Part shown: one piece after another, positions 18,201 through 26,993 of the stretch
Layout: every line of letters begins with the position of its first letter
Numbering within the stretch: the first letter of the stretch is position 1
From: Arcicella sp034519515
GTDB taxonomy: Bacteria; Bacteroidota; Bacteroidia; Cytophagales; Spirosomataceae
Reading direction: 5' to 3'
DNA length: 64,000 bases
NCBI GenBank assembly: GCA_034519515.1
Contig: JAXHOK010000054.1
Coordinates: 124,001 to 188,000, forward strand
Notes under the pieces: generated by a model
Told to the model about the DNA's origin: nothing
Databases searched by the model: none
Seen by the model: only the letters and a program-made list of their open reading frames with translations
Made by a program: the position numbers and the translations under genes

Positions 18201-20268
18201 TTATGCTGGGAAATTCTTTTGAAATATCCGCTTTTGTATCAATATCTAAGGTAATATTGGGGTCTTGAATTTGCCCTTTTAGTTCAGCAATTTGATTGGC
18301 AATATTGGCTTTCAAAACCACATTTTTATAATTATATCCCTTCAATTCAGCCTGTTGGATTGTGCCATCAACGGAGGCTTTTACCGTTTTTGGGTCGAAG
18401 CCAACTCCTTTGATATTTACCGAAAGGGTAACTTTACCAATTTGCTCGGTTTGTTTCAAAAACTTACCCATTTCAAAGTTATCAAACGTTAGCAAACCAT
18501 CATATTGCTGATTTTTATCGGCGGTAATATTAACCAATTTTCCTTTGAAAGTGGCACCGCCCAAATCAGATTTCAAGGTAGTATTTAGGGCTAAATTATC
18601 TAATTTTCCATCAATTTTTCCCACGATGGAAACCTTGTTGGGTAGTTCAATATTATCAGGAATTGAACCCTTGGGAGCAATTTTTAGTAAATCTTTTTTG
18701 GTTATAGAAAGAGCCTCAACGTTCAGATTAAGAACCGTTTTATTGACATCGGGTAGCCCCGAAATTTGTCCTTGAACTTTGATATTCGCCTGATCAAAAC
18801 CACTCATTGAGAATTGTCCAATTTTCAAGTTATTAACCGTTCCCGAAGCGTTGCCATCAAATTTCAAAATCTCATTTTCGTTGCCCTTAAACGGAGGTGT
18901 ATTTGCCAAGGCGGGGGCTAAGAGCAGAATATCTTTGAATGATAATTGGCTATTTTTCAAACGAGTTTTTACTCGCACTTTACCAATATTATTACTCAAT
19001 TCATCAAAAGAGGCATAATTCAAAACCAATTCATCACGCAAGATAGATTTTGGGGTTTTAAACAAGAACTTTTTGAGAAAAGTCTGACGATTGGAATACA
19101 TAAAATCGGTTTGCAGATTTAGTAATTGAAAGCCCGACTTTTCTTTGAAAGCACCGCTATAAATCCAACCCGATATTTTATCATTGGAATAAAAAAAACG
19201 TTCAGAATTTAATCGTAAATCATTGATTTTAAGATTATTATAATCAATTCCTTTTCGTTGAATTGGTTTGGTAGCATCCAGATATTGAATATTATTTTTG
19301 TCAAAAACAATCTTATCAACCAGCACTTGCCAATTGCTGGGCTTTGAATTTGTGGCTCTTACTGCTTCTTCTCTCGGGATAATCGACTTCTTCCCAAAAA
19401 TCACCGAGGCATTTGTGTTGAATAAATCAACGGATTTTAGATGTACCTTTTCGCCCGATAAATATAATTGTTCACCTTTGGCATTGAGTCTGCCCAATTT
19501 TACGGTATTCAATAAATTAGATTTCTCTTCAAGAATTTTCCAAGTAATATTTTGAATATCCAATTCATTAAAAGCCAAATCAAGCGAGTCGGAAGAATTT
19601 TTGAGGGTATCAGTTTTTGAGGGTAAAGATTTATATAAACGCAAATTCATATTTCCACCATTGAGAGATAATTTATCCAAATGATATTTGGAAGTTGCGG
19701 GGTCAAAATCCGTAAAAGATGTACCAGTATTGCCCAAACGCAATTTGCAGTCCACGCCCGTAACATCATCCAAATAAGAAATTGATACATTTTTGAATTG
19801 AAGATTCTCAATTTTATATTGTAGAGGCACGCCTTTTGTGGTGTCTTTTACCGTTTCGGGAGGCGTTTTGGAAGTAAATGCGTTGATAATATACGCAAAA
19901 TTAAAAGTAGTATCGGGAAGGGTTCTTTTAATGTTTATTTTAATATTTTGCAGATTGATTTCATTGATAGATACTTGATTATTCAACAAACCCATCATAT
20001 CCATATTGACATATACTTTCTGCCCAGCCAGCAATGTATCACCTTGATTATCAGAAAAATATACGCCCTCTAACGCTATCCAATCGGGAATTTTATAGGA
20101 AATTTTCTGAATACTGAAAGGTTTATCAATCTTGGTTTTGAGATAAGAAACCACTTGATTAGTCAAAAACTGCTGACCCGAAGGAGTTTGCAAGAAGAAT
20201 GCGACTCCACCGATAAACAGCAATAAACCCAAAAAAATAAAGAGAAAAATTTTAAAGAATTTCCGCAT
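15295..20268 (-). CDS. tamB: TamB, translocation and assembly module / AsmA-like protein
   Basis: At 1657 residues this is a typical Bacteroidota TamB. A single N-terminal membrane anchor (FKIFLFIFLGLLLFIGGVAFF) is followed by QTPSGQQFLTNQVVSYL and KISYKIPDWIALEGVYF, the AsmA-like start. A very long repetitive beta-rich body follows (many 'GxIxG...' strands predicted to form a hydrophobic periplasmic groove). The C-terminal DUF490/TamB domain covers ~1250-1640 (GSYGITFEVLKRQFSIQEGS, DVNITAIYNV, GVNLDINLASSQG). It is thought to bridge inner and outer membranes, helping outer-membrane protein insertion or phospholipid transport together with the TamA-type partner encoded next. Confidence 0.95.
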   Translation of the reverse strand: MRKFFKIFLFIFLGLLLFIGGVAFFLQTPSGQQFLTNQVVSYLKTKIDKPFSIQKISYKIPDWIALEGVYFSDNQGDTLLAGQKVYVNMDMMGLLNNQVSINEINLQNIKINIKRTLPDTTFNFAYIINAFTSKTPPETVKDTTKGVPLQYKIENLQFKNVSISYLDDVTGVDCKLRLGNTGTSFTDFDPATSKYHLDKLSLNGGNMNLRLYKSLPSKTDTLKNSSDSLDLAFNELDIQNITWKILEEKSNLLNTVKLGRLNAKGEQLYLSGEKVHLKSVDLFNTNASVIFGKKSIIPREEAVRATNSKPSNWQVLVDKIVFDKNNIQYLDATKPIQRKGIDYNNLKINDLRLNSERFFYSNDKISGWIYSGAFKEKSGFQLLNLQTDFMYSNRQTFLKKFLFKTPKSILRDELVLNYASFDELSNNIGKVRVKTRLKNSQLSFKDILLLAPALANTPPFKGNENEILKFDGNASGTVNNLKIGQFSMSGFDQANIKVQGQISGLPDVNKTVLNLNVEALSITKKDLLKIAPKGSIPDNIELPNKVSIVGKIDGKLDNLALNTTLKSDLGGATFKGKLVNITADKNQQYDGLLTFDNFEMGKFLKQTEQIGKVTLSVNIKGVGFDPKTVKASVDGTIQQAELKGYNYKNVVLKANIANQIAELKGQIQDPNITLDIDTKADISKEFPSIKGNVKIGQLNLKPLGFYADNIGIKGDIVVDMQGTNPDNPSGQITINQGTLLQNGKPVKIENTILIASNSAEGKKISIDAPFVKGNINGNFNYLQLSDIFITTINRYFILPDIAYKPVTQPFNIAMDFKFVKHPLIQAFVPGLTRLDTARFTANLNSQADTIFRANLNLPFVEYDTIQIVKTNFSMVGNANALTYKGGLDGVILSGFRIRKTSLLGEVRNNIASFNTTFKDSLDKDRHAVAGLLQNVENQYRIRFRRGGLLLNYAPWQVDSTGYIQYGKAGLLVNKFNIERGEQRLSINSTTATPNGPISLVSDSLNIENFITLFGTDSTLAGGKIDGKILLSNYMDSPSFTGDIAVKRFRFQKTDIGDMNVNVFNQSANIITTKVTLVNQNNDLLLTGNYNLKSKNPFDFNLNIKKLSAETVQAFSFGQLRRAKGNLNGEASIKGSTDSPQLTGNLNFDKVAFDVSALGSRYLINGQKMIFEGQTIRLNQFTVSDTLNQPLKVNGAIVLTKIPDVKYDLTVKADNFLVINSTRKDNDFFYGKGIVDVDLSLSGISSKAKIEGDIKVREKSDISIIIPNTDTQVSETEGIVVFVNNKTPSGEVPKIDSSQVLQIAHDLVSEISLNLEADDKSQFTIVVDEINGDNLVVKGNARLNAGINAAGQPYILGSYDLTEGSYGITFEVLKRQFSIQEGSSLTWTGDPTNADVNITAIYNVNTAPLDLMQNIITSDQDLYRQKMNFEVLLTMAGKLSKPDVSFKIKAQKKDKQGLLSNQVFTDVEAKLDDINKNDKNEVNKQVFALLILNRFFAQNSTDFFSSGSGGTNAEAFARQSVSKILSDQLDKLASDLIKGVNLDINLASSQGFFNGESSTRTDLSLGLSKAFFNNRIEVKVGRNFELENTSKVSRNPSEVFDNVSVNYKLTQDGRYLFRAFRKNQFQSVLEGFIVETGVGFSVTMEYGRFVEIFQKKRK

Positions 20269-20395
20269 AGAGGTCTAAAAAGGGTAACAAGTAACAGTGA
20301 ATAAATAATAGATTTAAACTATTGATAATCAGGTATTTAATGCCTATAATATTCAATTATTTAATTTAGCTTAACTACGATTTGTACTGAATTAC

Positions 20396-20425
20396 GGAAG
20401 CCTTCGGTGAAAACCGAAGGCTTCC
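20396..20425. repeat. Strong perfect hairpin GGAAGCCTTCGGT
   Basis: 13-bp perfect stem with a GAAA tetraloop-like centre upstream of tamB. There is only a weak T run (TT), so it is either a dispersed palindrome or an RNA-stabilising structure. Confidence 0.6.
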
Positions 20426-20465
20426 TTGTACTACGAAATTAACCTTCTATATTTTCAATAAAAAA

Positions 20466-20493
20466 GCACAATCTCTTTCACAAAAGATTGTGC
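20466..20493 (-). terminator. Intrinsic terminator of the 20503-21231 gene
   Basis: On the minus strand GCACAATCT and AGATTGTGC pair and are followed by TTTTTTATT. It lies directly after the stop codon of the LolA-fold gene. Confidence 0.8.
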
Positions 20494-20502
20494 CACCTAA
20501 AA

Positions 20503-21231
20503 CTAACGCTTGAAAGTATTACTGTCAAAAACGGGATTAAATATCATTCCCGTTCCCAGTTTCACATTTCGTTTGTCAATGCTACTGTAATATTTCCCTG
20601 CTGATGGATATTTTATGCCAAAATCAGAAGTTGTATAAGTATTGAACTCTCTTGTAATTTCTTCACCAGAGGGCAATTTTTCTTGCTGTTTTGTCAAAAG
20701 GTTAGTGAAGCTATCAAAATACAAGTCATATTTAATACCTTTACCAGCCAACTCAATGTGATGTACTCTTTGGGCTCCCATCACTTTCAATCCTACATAA
20801 GTGGCGATATAACCTTTTGCTTGATAATCATAAAATGGGGCAAACATATCCAAAACTTCACGTTTCATATTAGCACTTTCTTTCTCGCTCAACCCCTTAG
20901 TTTCGTAAGTTACAGCTTTATCTCGACTGCCCAATGGCACTTTAAAAAACGCATCCGAAGAGCTGATTCCATAAATAAAACCACGCTTCATGATGGTTTT
21001 GGTTTTTAGCATTGACATATCCGTCATGGAGGCTTTGACCTCCATATCATAATCACTGGGGGCATTTGAAACGAAAGATTGTTTGAGGGTATAGGTTTTC
21101 ACTTTGTCCCAAAGTTCTTTTCCGCCCGAAGCCTTGTAGTGATTATTGAAAATGCTATCGACTGCAATTTGAGCCATACCATTGAAGACAGTTGCTGTCA
21201 TTAAGAGTATAAAAATGCTGATTTTTTTCAT
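20503..21231 (-). CDS. Exported LolA-fold-like protein, unknown function
   Basis: The signal peptide MKKISIFILLMTATVFNGMAQ is followed by IAVDSIFNNHYKASGGKELWDKVKTYTLKQ. This opening, in which a helix 'iinkYiealGGkekl..iktyt' precedes antiparallel strands, is common to periplasmic outer-membrane-lipoprotein-sorting-like proteins of Bacteroidota. The remainder (KTIMKRGFIYGISSSDAFFK, YDLYFDSFTNLLTKQQEKLPSGEEITREF, YTTSDFGIKYPS) fits the curved-sheet fold that binds hydrophobic ligands. The substrate is not known. Monocistronic, with its own terminator. Confidence 0.75.
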   Translation of the reverse strand: MKKISIFILLMTATVFNGMAQIAVDSIFNNHYKASGGKELWDKVKTYTLKQSFVSNAPSDYDMEVKASMTDMSMLKTKTIMKRGFIYGISSSDAFFKVPLGSRDKAVTYETKGLSEKESANMKREVLDMFAPFYDYQAKGYIATYVGLKVMGAQRVHHIELAGKGIKYDLYFDSFTNLLTKQQEKLPSGEEITREFNTYTTSDFGIKYPSAGKYYSSIDKRNVKLGTGMIFNPVFDSNTFKR

Positions 21232-21355
21232 TTTGTAAAGGGTTATTATTTAAACTGTACGATATTAAAACGAACAAATAGAAATTATCGTTTCTATTTG
21301 TTTAATAAAATGTGGGTAGTCCTACTAATGTGAGGCTATTGATATTGGCGTTATT

Positions 21356-21388
21356 AGGGGTGGCACGGTTCAAAACCGTGCTACCCCT
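21356..21388. repeat. 15-bp hairpin, GCACGGTT dispersed palindrome
   Basis: AGGGGTGGCACGGTT pairs with AACCGTGCTACCCCT with one wobble around a 3-nt loop. It sits between two minus-strand genes and lacks a T run. Confidence 0.6.
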
Positions 21389-21472
21389 ATTCCATTGGCA
21401 TTATAGTGATGACATTACCAAAATATGTACGATAAAATTATTGAAAAGGGTTTTGAGAAATATGAAAATACC

Positions 21473-22366
21473 TCAAAACAACCCTTGATGTGAAATCAAC
21501 CCAATGGCAACAACCGCCAACGCCAAGCCAATTTTATTGAGATTTGTTAGTTTTTCTTGAAAGAAGATGAGGGCAATAATAGCAGATAATAATATTACCG
21601 AAATATTATAAATCGGTAAAACATAAGCCCCATTGTTTTGAAAAGTATCCAAGGCTTTTAGGAGGAAATAAAAAGAAAGAAAATTCGGAATCCCCAGTGG
21701 AATGGCTGCCCACAAACTCTTTAACTGCAATTTCTCTTTTCCTTGTAAGATTCTGATAATCAACACAATAATTCCAAAAATAATTGAGCCAATCAGAATG
21801 GTAAGCGTAAAAGGAATGGTATTACCAGAAGCCGTAACGTAGCGGGCATTCAGAAAATTAAAGGTAGTATTAGTGATTCCGTACATCACAAAAACGGCAA
21901 TCGGAAGCAACCAATCACTGGTATTTACGGAACGTTTTTCGGTATTTTCTTCTTTTTTTAGCGTACTCAAAACCACGGCAATCATTGCTAAAAATAAGCC
22001 CAAATAATTCAAAGCATCAAAATTTTGACTGGCTTTCAACACAATCAAACTAAAAATTACGGGAATTACTAAGGAAATATTATTGGCTAATGAAGTAGCG
22101 GTCATGCCCATACGTTGAGTTGATGCCCCCGAAAGCAAGAAAGTTACGACAAAACCAACGCCCAAAAGCATCGCAAAAAGTGAAGACAGTTGTGTGAAAT
22201 CTGGATTAAAGTGTTGATTATCAGGCAAAAAAAGCAAACCCGTCAAAAAACATACGGGATAGTTGAGAATAATTGCCTGAAAAGTATTTACGCCAAAACG
22301 GGGATGTAATCTAAAATTAATGAGTAATAAAACGGAGAAGAGAACACTGAGGGCTAAGTAAATCAT
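21473..22366 (-). CDS. EamA/DMT-family transporter
   Basis: Ten predicted transmembrane helices arranged as two five-helix repeats (first: IYLALSVLFSVLLLINF, AIILNYPVCFLTGLLFL, LFAMLLGVGFVVTFLLSG, LANNISLVIPVIFSLIVL, LGLFLAMIAVVLSTL; the second half begins at DWLLPIAVFVMYGITN). The last repeat holds the family-typical YVLPIYNISVILLSAIIALIFFQEKL. This places the protein in the drug/metabolite transporter superfamily. The substrate cannot be told from sequence. The start MIYLALS has no upstream alternative. A palindrome and the Tet-like exporter gene lie upstream on the same strand; the two genes are 107 bases apart. Confidence 0.85.
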   Translation of the reverse strand: MIYLALSVLFSVLLLINFRLHPRFGVNTFQAIILNYPVCFLTGLLFLPDNQHFNPDFTQLSSLFAMLLGVGFVVTFLLSGASTQRMGMTATSLANNISLVIPVIFSLIVLKASQNFDALNYLGLFLAMIAVVLSTLKKEENTEKRSVNTSDWLLPIAVFVMYGITNTTFNFLNARYVTASGNTIPFTLTILIGSIIFGIIVLIIRILQGKEKLQLKSLWAAIPLGIPNFLSFYFLLKALDTFQNNGAYVLPIYNISVILLSAIIALIFFQEKLTNLNKIGLALAVVAIGLISHQGLF

Positions 22367-22383
22367 GTCTTTAATTTAATAAA

Positions 22384-22414
22384 CCCTCGCAAGCGTTTTA
22401 AACGCTTACGAGGG
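22384..22414. repeat. Palindrome CCCTCGCAAGCGTTT
   Basis: 15-bp arms with a single mismatch and an almost absent loop, in the spacer between two minus-strand transporter genes. Probably a dispersed palindrome. Confidence 0.6.
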
Positions 22415-22473
22415 CTGTGAATCCATTTTAATTTCTATAAACCAATCAAACCAAACATTTGGAACACTAATTA

Positions 22474-23703
22474 TTAAACCGCTTCAACAATTTGATTTTT
22501 CTTCGGAAAAGACTTCAAGGCAATGAATAGAGACAGTAAAGTCAATATTCCAGCCATCATAAAAGCTGCCCCTGGGAAGTAAATAGGAGCTTTTTCATCA
22601 GAAAAATAAGAGAATAAATTGGATGCAATCAAAGGTCCAATAATGGTCGTTACACTTTGCATACTGGTAATGCCCCCTTGCAATTCGCCTTGTTCATTGG
22701 GAGCAACTTGTTTGGTAATCAAACTCTGAATGGCTGGTCCTGCAATGCCACCTAAACCAAACGGCAACATGGCGGCATACATCATCCAACCACTGGTAGC
22801 GAAAGAAAAGAAGACAAATCCCGCAGCATAAAACAGCAATCCGATAATTACAGAATTTCTATCACCAATTTTTGGATTGATAATTCTATTCAATCCGCCT
22901 TGGACGATGGCAACGATTAGCCCTACGAATGCTAATGAATAACCAACTTGTGCTCCGTTCCAATTAAATTCTTTCATTGTGAAATATGACCATGTACTTG
23001 GGTGCGTTTGTCCCGCAATTTGTAGGAAAAATAATGCTCCAATCAAACCCAACAAAGCTGGATATCGAGCAATATTTTTGAGCGAACCCACAGGATTTGC
23101 CCGTTTCCAATCAAATGTTCTATGATTTTCGGATTTCAAAGATTCGGGCAATACAAAATAACCATAAAGAAAGTTGAGTAAAGTTAAACCTGCGGCAAAC
23201 ATAAAAGGTACTCGGATGCCAATATCACCCAAAAAACCGCCAATAACGGGTCCAATGATAAAACCAAGCCCAAAAGCGGCACCAACCATTCCAAAGTTTT
23301 TAGAACGATTTTCGTCATTTGAAATATCAGCAATATAAGCCGTTGCGGTGGTAAAACTTGCTCCTGTAATACCTGCTAAGATTCTCCCCACAAAAAGCCA
23401 GGCTAATGTTGGAGCATAGATTAGTAATAAATAATCTAAGAAAAACCCGAAAAGTGAAGCCAAAATCACAGGGCGGCGACCATACATATCACTCAAGCCA
23501 CCCAAAACTGGGGAGAATAAAAACTGCATAACAGCATAGGCTGCCATCAGTAATCCTGAGTATTGAGAAGCCTCACTAAATCCTGTATTGGTCAATGTCA
23601 TCAATAATTTTGGTAATACAGGGATAATAATTCCGATGCCCAAAACATCAATAACGATGGTAATAAAAATGAAAGTGATAGCAGGAGTTCGATTAACAGA
23701 CAT
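22474..23703 (-). CDS. TetA-like MFS efflux transporter
   Basis: Twelve hydrophobic helices in 409 residues. The early motif DVLGIGIIIPVLPKLL and the loop 2-3 motif A (GGLSDMYGRRPVIL) are signatures of the Tet(A)/Tet(B)-type drug:proton antiporters. TATAYIADISNDENRSKNFG and IGPVIGGFLGD (motif C-like) support this. Proteins this close to TetA in Bacteroidota are usually annotated 'TCR/Tet family MFS transporter' and are mostly not proven resistance genes. It could export tetracycline-like or unrelated compounds. The gene is alone with no TetR-like regulator beside it. Confidence 0.88.
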   Translation of the reverse strand: MSVNRTPAITFIFITIVIDVLGIGIIIPVLPKLLMTLTNTGFSEASQYSGLLMAAYAVMQFLFSPVLGGLSDMYGRRPVILASLFGFFLDYLLLIYAPTLAWLFVGRILAGITGASFTTATAYIADISNDENRSKNFGMVGAAFGLGFIIGPVIGGFLGDIGIRVPFMFAAGLTLLNFLYGYFVLPESLKSENHRTFDWKRANPVGSLKNIARYPALLGLIGALFFLQIAGQTHPSTWSYFTMKEFNWNGAQVGYSLAFVGLIVAIVQGGLNRIINPKIGDRNSVIIGLLFYAAGFVFFSFATSGWMMYAAMLPFGLGGIAGPAIQSLITKQVAPNEQGELQGGITSMQSVTTIIGPLIASNLFSYFSDEKAPIYFPGAAFMMAGILTLLSLFIALKSFPKKNQIVEAV

Positions 23704-23776
23704 GAATATTTGTGGATAAATTATTCTACAAATTTAGGCATTTTTTGGAGACTTTTTCAAAATGAGCAAATTGTAG

Positions 23777-23877
23777 GGGAGCATCTAAAAAATAATCTCC
23801 CTTGTAAAAGTCCTTCTCCACGGGAGAAGGATTTAGGATGAGGCTTTTAGTGGGTATGCTATTTTTTAGATGCTCCC
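23777..23877. mobile_element. Miniature mobile element, family B copy 2
   Basis: Near-perfect 18-bp terminal inverted repeats (GGGAGCATCTAAAAAATA and its complement). It shares ends and the GTGGGTATG segment near the right end with the copy at 9835-9992, but its filling is a palindrome TCCTTCTCCACGGGAGAAGG. Flanking triplets are TAG and TAA, so the target duplication is imperfect. Confidence 0.7.
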
Positions 23878-23902
23878 TAAAACGTTTCGATTCACGTTTC
23901 GA

Positions 23903-23981
23903 TATGTAGAACGATATAACTTATCGAAACCTGTCAGGTTTTTGAGGATTCTAATTCTGACAAGTTATTTCGCACTCTATA
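23903..23981. repeat. Dispersed element, family C copy 1
   Basis: In inverted orientation this stretch matches 53317-53417 over most of its length, including AGAATCCTCAAAA, the palindrome AACCTGTCAGGTTT and end sequences with TATAGAG and AACTTAT. Imperfect terminal inverted repeats suggest a small mobile element. It directly follows family B copy 2, so the 23704-24063 gap is filled with elements plus the katG terminator. Confidence 0.65.
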
Positions 23982-24005
23982 ATATGGACAATGGCATAAA
24001 ACAAA

Positions 24006-24040
24006 AAGGAATCAGTAAGTATTTAACCTACTGATTCCTT
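24006..24040 (-). terminator. Intrinsic terminator of katG
   Basis: AAGGAATCAGTA (24006-24017) pairs with TACTGATTCCTT (24029-24040). On the minus strand it is followed by a T-rich run (TTTTTGTTTT). Confidence 0.8.
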
Positions 24041-24063
24041 TCTAATCAATTAAAAAATGAAAA

Positions 24064-26356
24064 TTACTTCACATCAAATCTATCCAAATTCATCACTTTT
24101 GTCCAAGCCGCTACAAAGTCATGCACAAATTTATCTTTTGCATCATCACATCCATAAACCTCCGCAATGCCACGAAGCTCAGAATTTGACCCAAAAATTA
24201 AATCCGCTCTTGTGCCTGTCCATTTAATCTGTCCCGTTGTGCGGTCTGTTCCTACAAAAACATCTTGCGACTCGTCAGAAGCACGCCATTTTGTACGTAA
24301 ATCAAGCACGTTCACAAAGAAATCATTGGTCAGACTTCCCACATTGTGCGTAAATACTCCGTGATGTGAACCGTCAAAATTAGTACCCATTACACGCATA
24401 CCAGCCACTAAGACCGTCATTTCTGGGGCTGTCAAGGTTAATAATTGTGCTTTATCAATCAATATATCTTCTGTTGAAGAAGTATATCTTTTTCTTTGGT
24501 AATTTCGGAAACCATCAGCAATCGGTTCTAATACGGCAAAAGATTCAACATCTGTTTGTTCCTTAGTAGCATCTGTACGACCTGCGGTGAAAGGTACAAC
24601 TACCTCATAACCAGCATTTTTAGCCGACTTTTCAACTCCTACGCATCCTGCCAACACAATTAAATCTGCCAAAGAAACTTGCTTTCCGTCAGTTTGGATA
24701 GCATTAAATTCGCCTTGAATAGACTCCAAAGTATCTAATACTTTTGATAATTGCGAAGGATTATTCACTGCCCAAAATCTTTGGGGAGCTAAACGAATCC
24801 TTGCACCATTTGCCCCACCACGTTTATCTGAACCACGGAATGTTGAAGCAGAAGCCCAAGCCGTTGAAACCAATTCAGAAATAGTCAAACCACTTGCGGC
24901 AATATTTGCTTTCAAATCAGCTACGTCGGCATCGTTAATCAATGGATGCGAAACTGCTGGAACTGGATCTTGCCAAATTAATTCTTCCGTTGGTACTTCT
25001 GAACCTAAGTAACGGTCTTTGGGTCCCATATCACGGTGAGTTAATTTGAACCAAGCTCTGGCAAAGGCATCCTCTAACTTCTCTGGATTTTCCAAGAAGT
25101 CTCTTGAAATCACTTCGTATTTTGCATCAAACCGCAGAGCTAAATCACTCGTAAGCATCGTGGGTGCGTGGCTCAAAGCTGGATTATGAGCATCGGGTAC
25201 TGTTCCTGCTCCTGCACCACCCTTGGGTTTCCACTGAAATGCTCCTGCTGGGCTTTTGGTCAATTCCCACTCAAATCTAAAAAGGTTTTCTAAATAATTA
25301 TTACTCCATTTGGTGGGTGTTGTTGTCCAAGCACCTTCCAATCCGCTGGTAATCGTGTGTTCTCCGTGACCACTACCGAACGAATTTATCCAACCCATGC
25401 TCTGATGTTCAATAGCTGCTCCTGCGGGTTCGCTGCCCACATATTTTCCTGGATCTGCTGCTCCATGCGTTTTTCCAAAAGTGTGTCCACCTGCAATTAA
25501 GGCAACAGTTTCTTCATCATTCATTGCCATACGTCCAAACGTTTCACGAATGTCACGAGCCGAAGCCACAGGGTCTGGATTTCCGTTTGGTCCTTCGGGA
25601 TTCACATAAATTAACCCCATTTGCACGGCTGCCAGTGGTTGTTCGAGTTCACGGTCGCCTGTGTAACGCTCGTCACCAAGCCATTCTTTTTCTGAACCCC
25701 AATAAATATCTTGCTCAGGTTCCCAAACATCTTCACGACCACCCGCAAAACCAAAAGTTTTGAAGCCCATTGATTCTAAAGCCACATTTCCCGTCAAAAT
25801 CATTAAATCTGCCCAAGAGATTTTCTTACCATATTTTTGTTTGATGGGCCACAATAATAAACGAGCTTTATCTAAGTTACCGTTATCGGGCCAACTATTC
25901 AAAGGCGCAAAACGCTGAGCTCCCGAACCCGGCACCACCACGACCATCTGCAATACGATAAGTACCGGCACTGTGCCATGCCATACGAATAAAAAACGGA
26001 CCGTAATGACCATAATCGGCGGGCCACCAGTCCTGCGAATCAGTCATTAAATTATGCAAATCTTGCTTTAAGGCAGCATAATCAAGGCTTTTGAACTCTT
26101 CGGCATAATTGAAAGACTTATCCATCGGATTTGCCAATTCAGAATTTTGTCGTAGTATGTTCACATTCAAAGCATTTGGCCACCAGTCACGATTAGTTGT
26201 TCCACCGCCAGCACTTTTGTTCAAAGTTTCATTACTGTGAAAAGAACCGTTTGCAGGAATAGCACCATTGCCATGAATAACGGGACATTTCCCCGTACTT
26301 GTGGAAACACCAGGACTGCTGGTGGTGTTGTCATTGATTTTATCTATGTGAGCCAT
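24064..26356 (-). pseudogene. katG: Catalase-peroxidase with a frameshift
   Basis: Two overlapping frames cover a full KatG. The first (26356 down to 25895) ends ...RIADGRGGAGFGSS and carries the distal Arg124, Trp127 and His128 (RMAWHSAGTYR). The second, joined at SGAQRFAPLNSW, runs to 24064. An extra C in the CCC run at 25928-25930 (G on the coding strand) shifts the frame; removing it restores ~763 residues of normal order. Other key residues are intact: Tyr in YVNPEGP and Met in FGRMAMND for the Trp-Tyr-Met adduct, proximal His in GGHTFGKTHG, and the C-terminal duplicated half. KatG breaks down hydrogen peroxide in the cytoplasm. As written the gene gives only a 153-residue product; a sequencing error is equally likely. 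Confidence 0.9.
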
Positions 26357-26386
26357 AATTAGGTTTTGTTTTTGTTAAAATAAACA

Positions 26387-26418
26387 CAAATGTAATTAGA
26401 ATTAAATTATTGAACAAA
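26387..26418 (-). promoter_or_regulatory. Bacteroidota-type promoter of katG
   Basis: On the minus strand TTTG (26415-26418) and TACATTTG (26387-26394) are spaced by exactly 20 bases, an ideal -33/-7 pair. The -7 element is 30 bases before the katG ATG. No OxyR-like box was identified. Confidence 0.7.
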
Positions 26419-26568
26419 CTGATATTATTTATAAAGTTATAGATTTTACTTATATAAATTTCTAAAATAACTCACCGTGCGTAGCTTTAATAATTGCCCT
26501 CAAAGCAGATTTTACTAATTTGGTAGGTGAATTTTCTGTTGCAAAATAATAGCCTACTTTCATACTGA

Positions 26569-26907
26569 GGAATGGGTAAACAACAACTTATAACGGTTTG
26601 TATGATTCTTTTACTGATATTTAAGAGCTATTTTTCGTTAAGGAGCAGTACTATTTGCCTTAAAATACCCCTTAGGAACTGAAAAACAATAAGTAGACGT
26701 TTTTTAAATGCCCTTTTTTGCACCACTCTGCGTTGCGGAATGCCGCCCAGATTAAATCCTCATTTAGCGATGCTAAACTGCGGTTTTATCGCCTTGATTG
26801 GCACAAAAAATAGCATTTAAAAATTCATCCACTTATTATTTTCCCGTTCCTTAACTATCAAAAAAATAATTCACCCAAACCATTACAAGTTATTATTTGC
26901 CCATTCC
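26569..26907. mobile_element. Older element (family A relative) interrupted by a second copy
   Basis: 32-bp terminal inverted repeats at 26569-26600 and 26876-26907 (GGAATGGGTAAACAACAACT against the complement GGAATGGGCAAATAATAACT and on through GGTTTG) define an outer element of ~160 bp once the inner copy is removed. The ends resemble family A ends. Flanking triplets are TGA and TTA. Together with the katG promoter this accounts for most of the 637-base gap between katG and lolA. Confidence 0.75.
26675..26850. mobile_element. Miniature mobile element, family A copy 2 (nested)
   Basis: A 176-bp copy, nearly identical to 11566-11755 but lacking a ~14-bp GC-rich insert beside GCGGTTTTATCG. 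Flanked by TTA at 26672-26674 and 26851-26853. It lies inside the older element at 26569-26907. Confidence 0.85.
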
Positions 26908-26926
26908 TTACCGACAGAAAAACACA

Positions 26927-26961
26927 AAAAAACTGACCTTGAATTTCAAAGTCAGTTTTTT
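26927..26961 (-). terminator. Intrinsic terminator of lolA
   Basis: AAAAAACTGAC pairs with GTCAGTTTTTT around a 13-nt loop; A and T runs on both sides make it usable in either direction. Confidence 0.8.
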
Positions 26962-26993
26962 AAAAAACATATAGGCAGAAGCCTATGGTACTT

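Noticed and set aside
24064..26013. Second katG frame as an independent short catalase gene
   Set aside because: Its N-terminal residues before GSGAQRF are out-of-frame translation of the first part; it lacks the distal heme residues.
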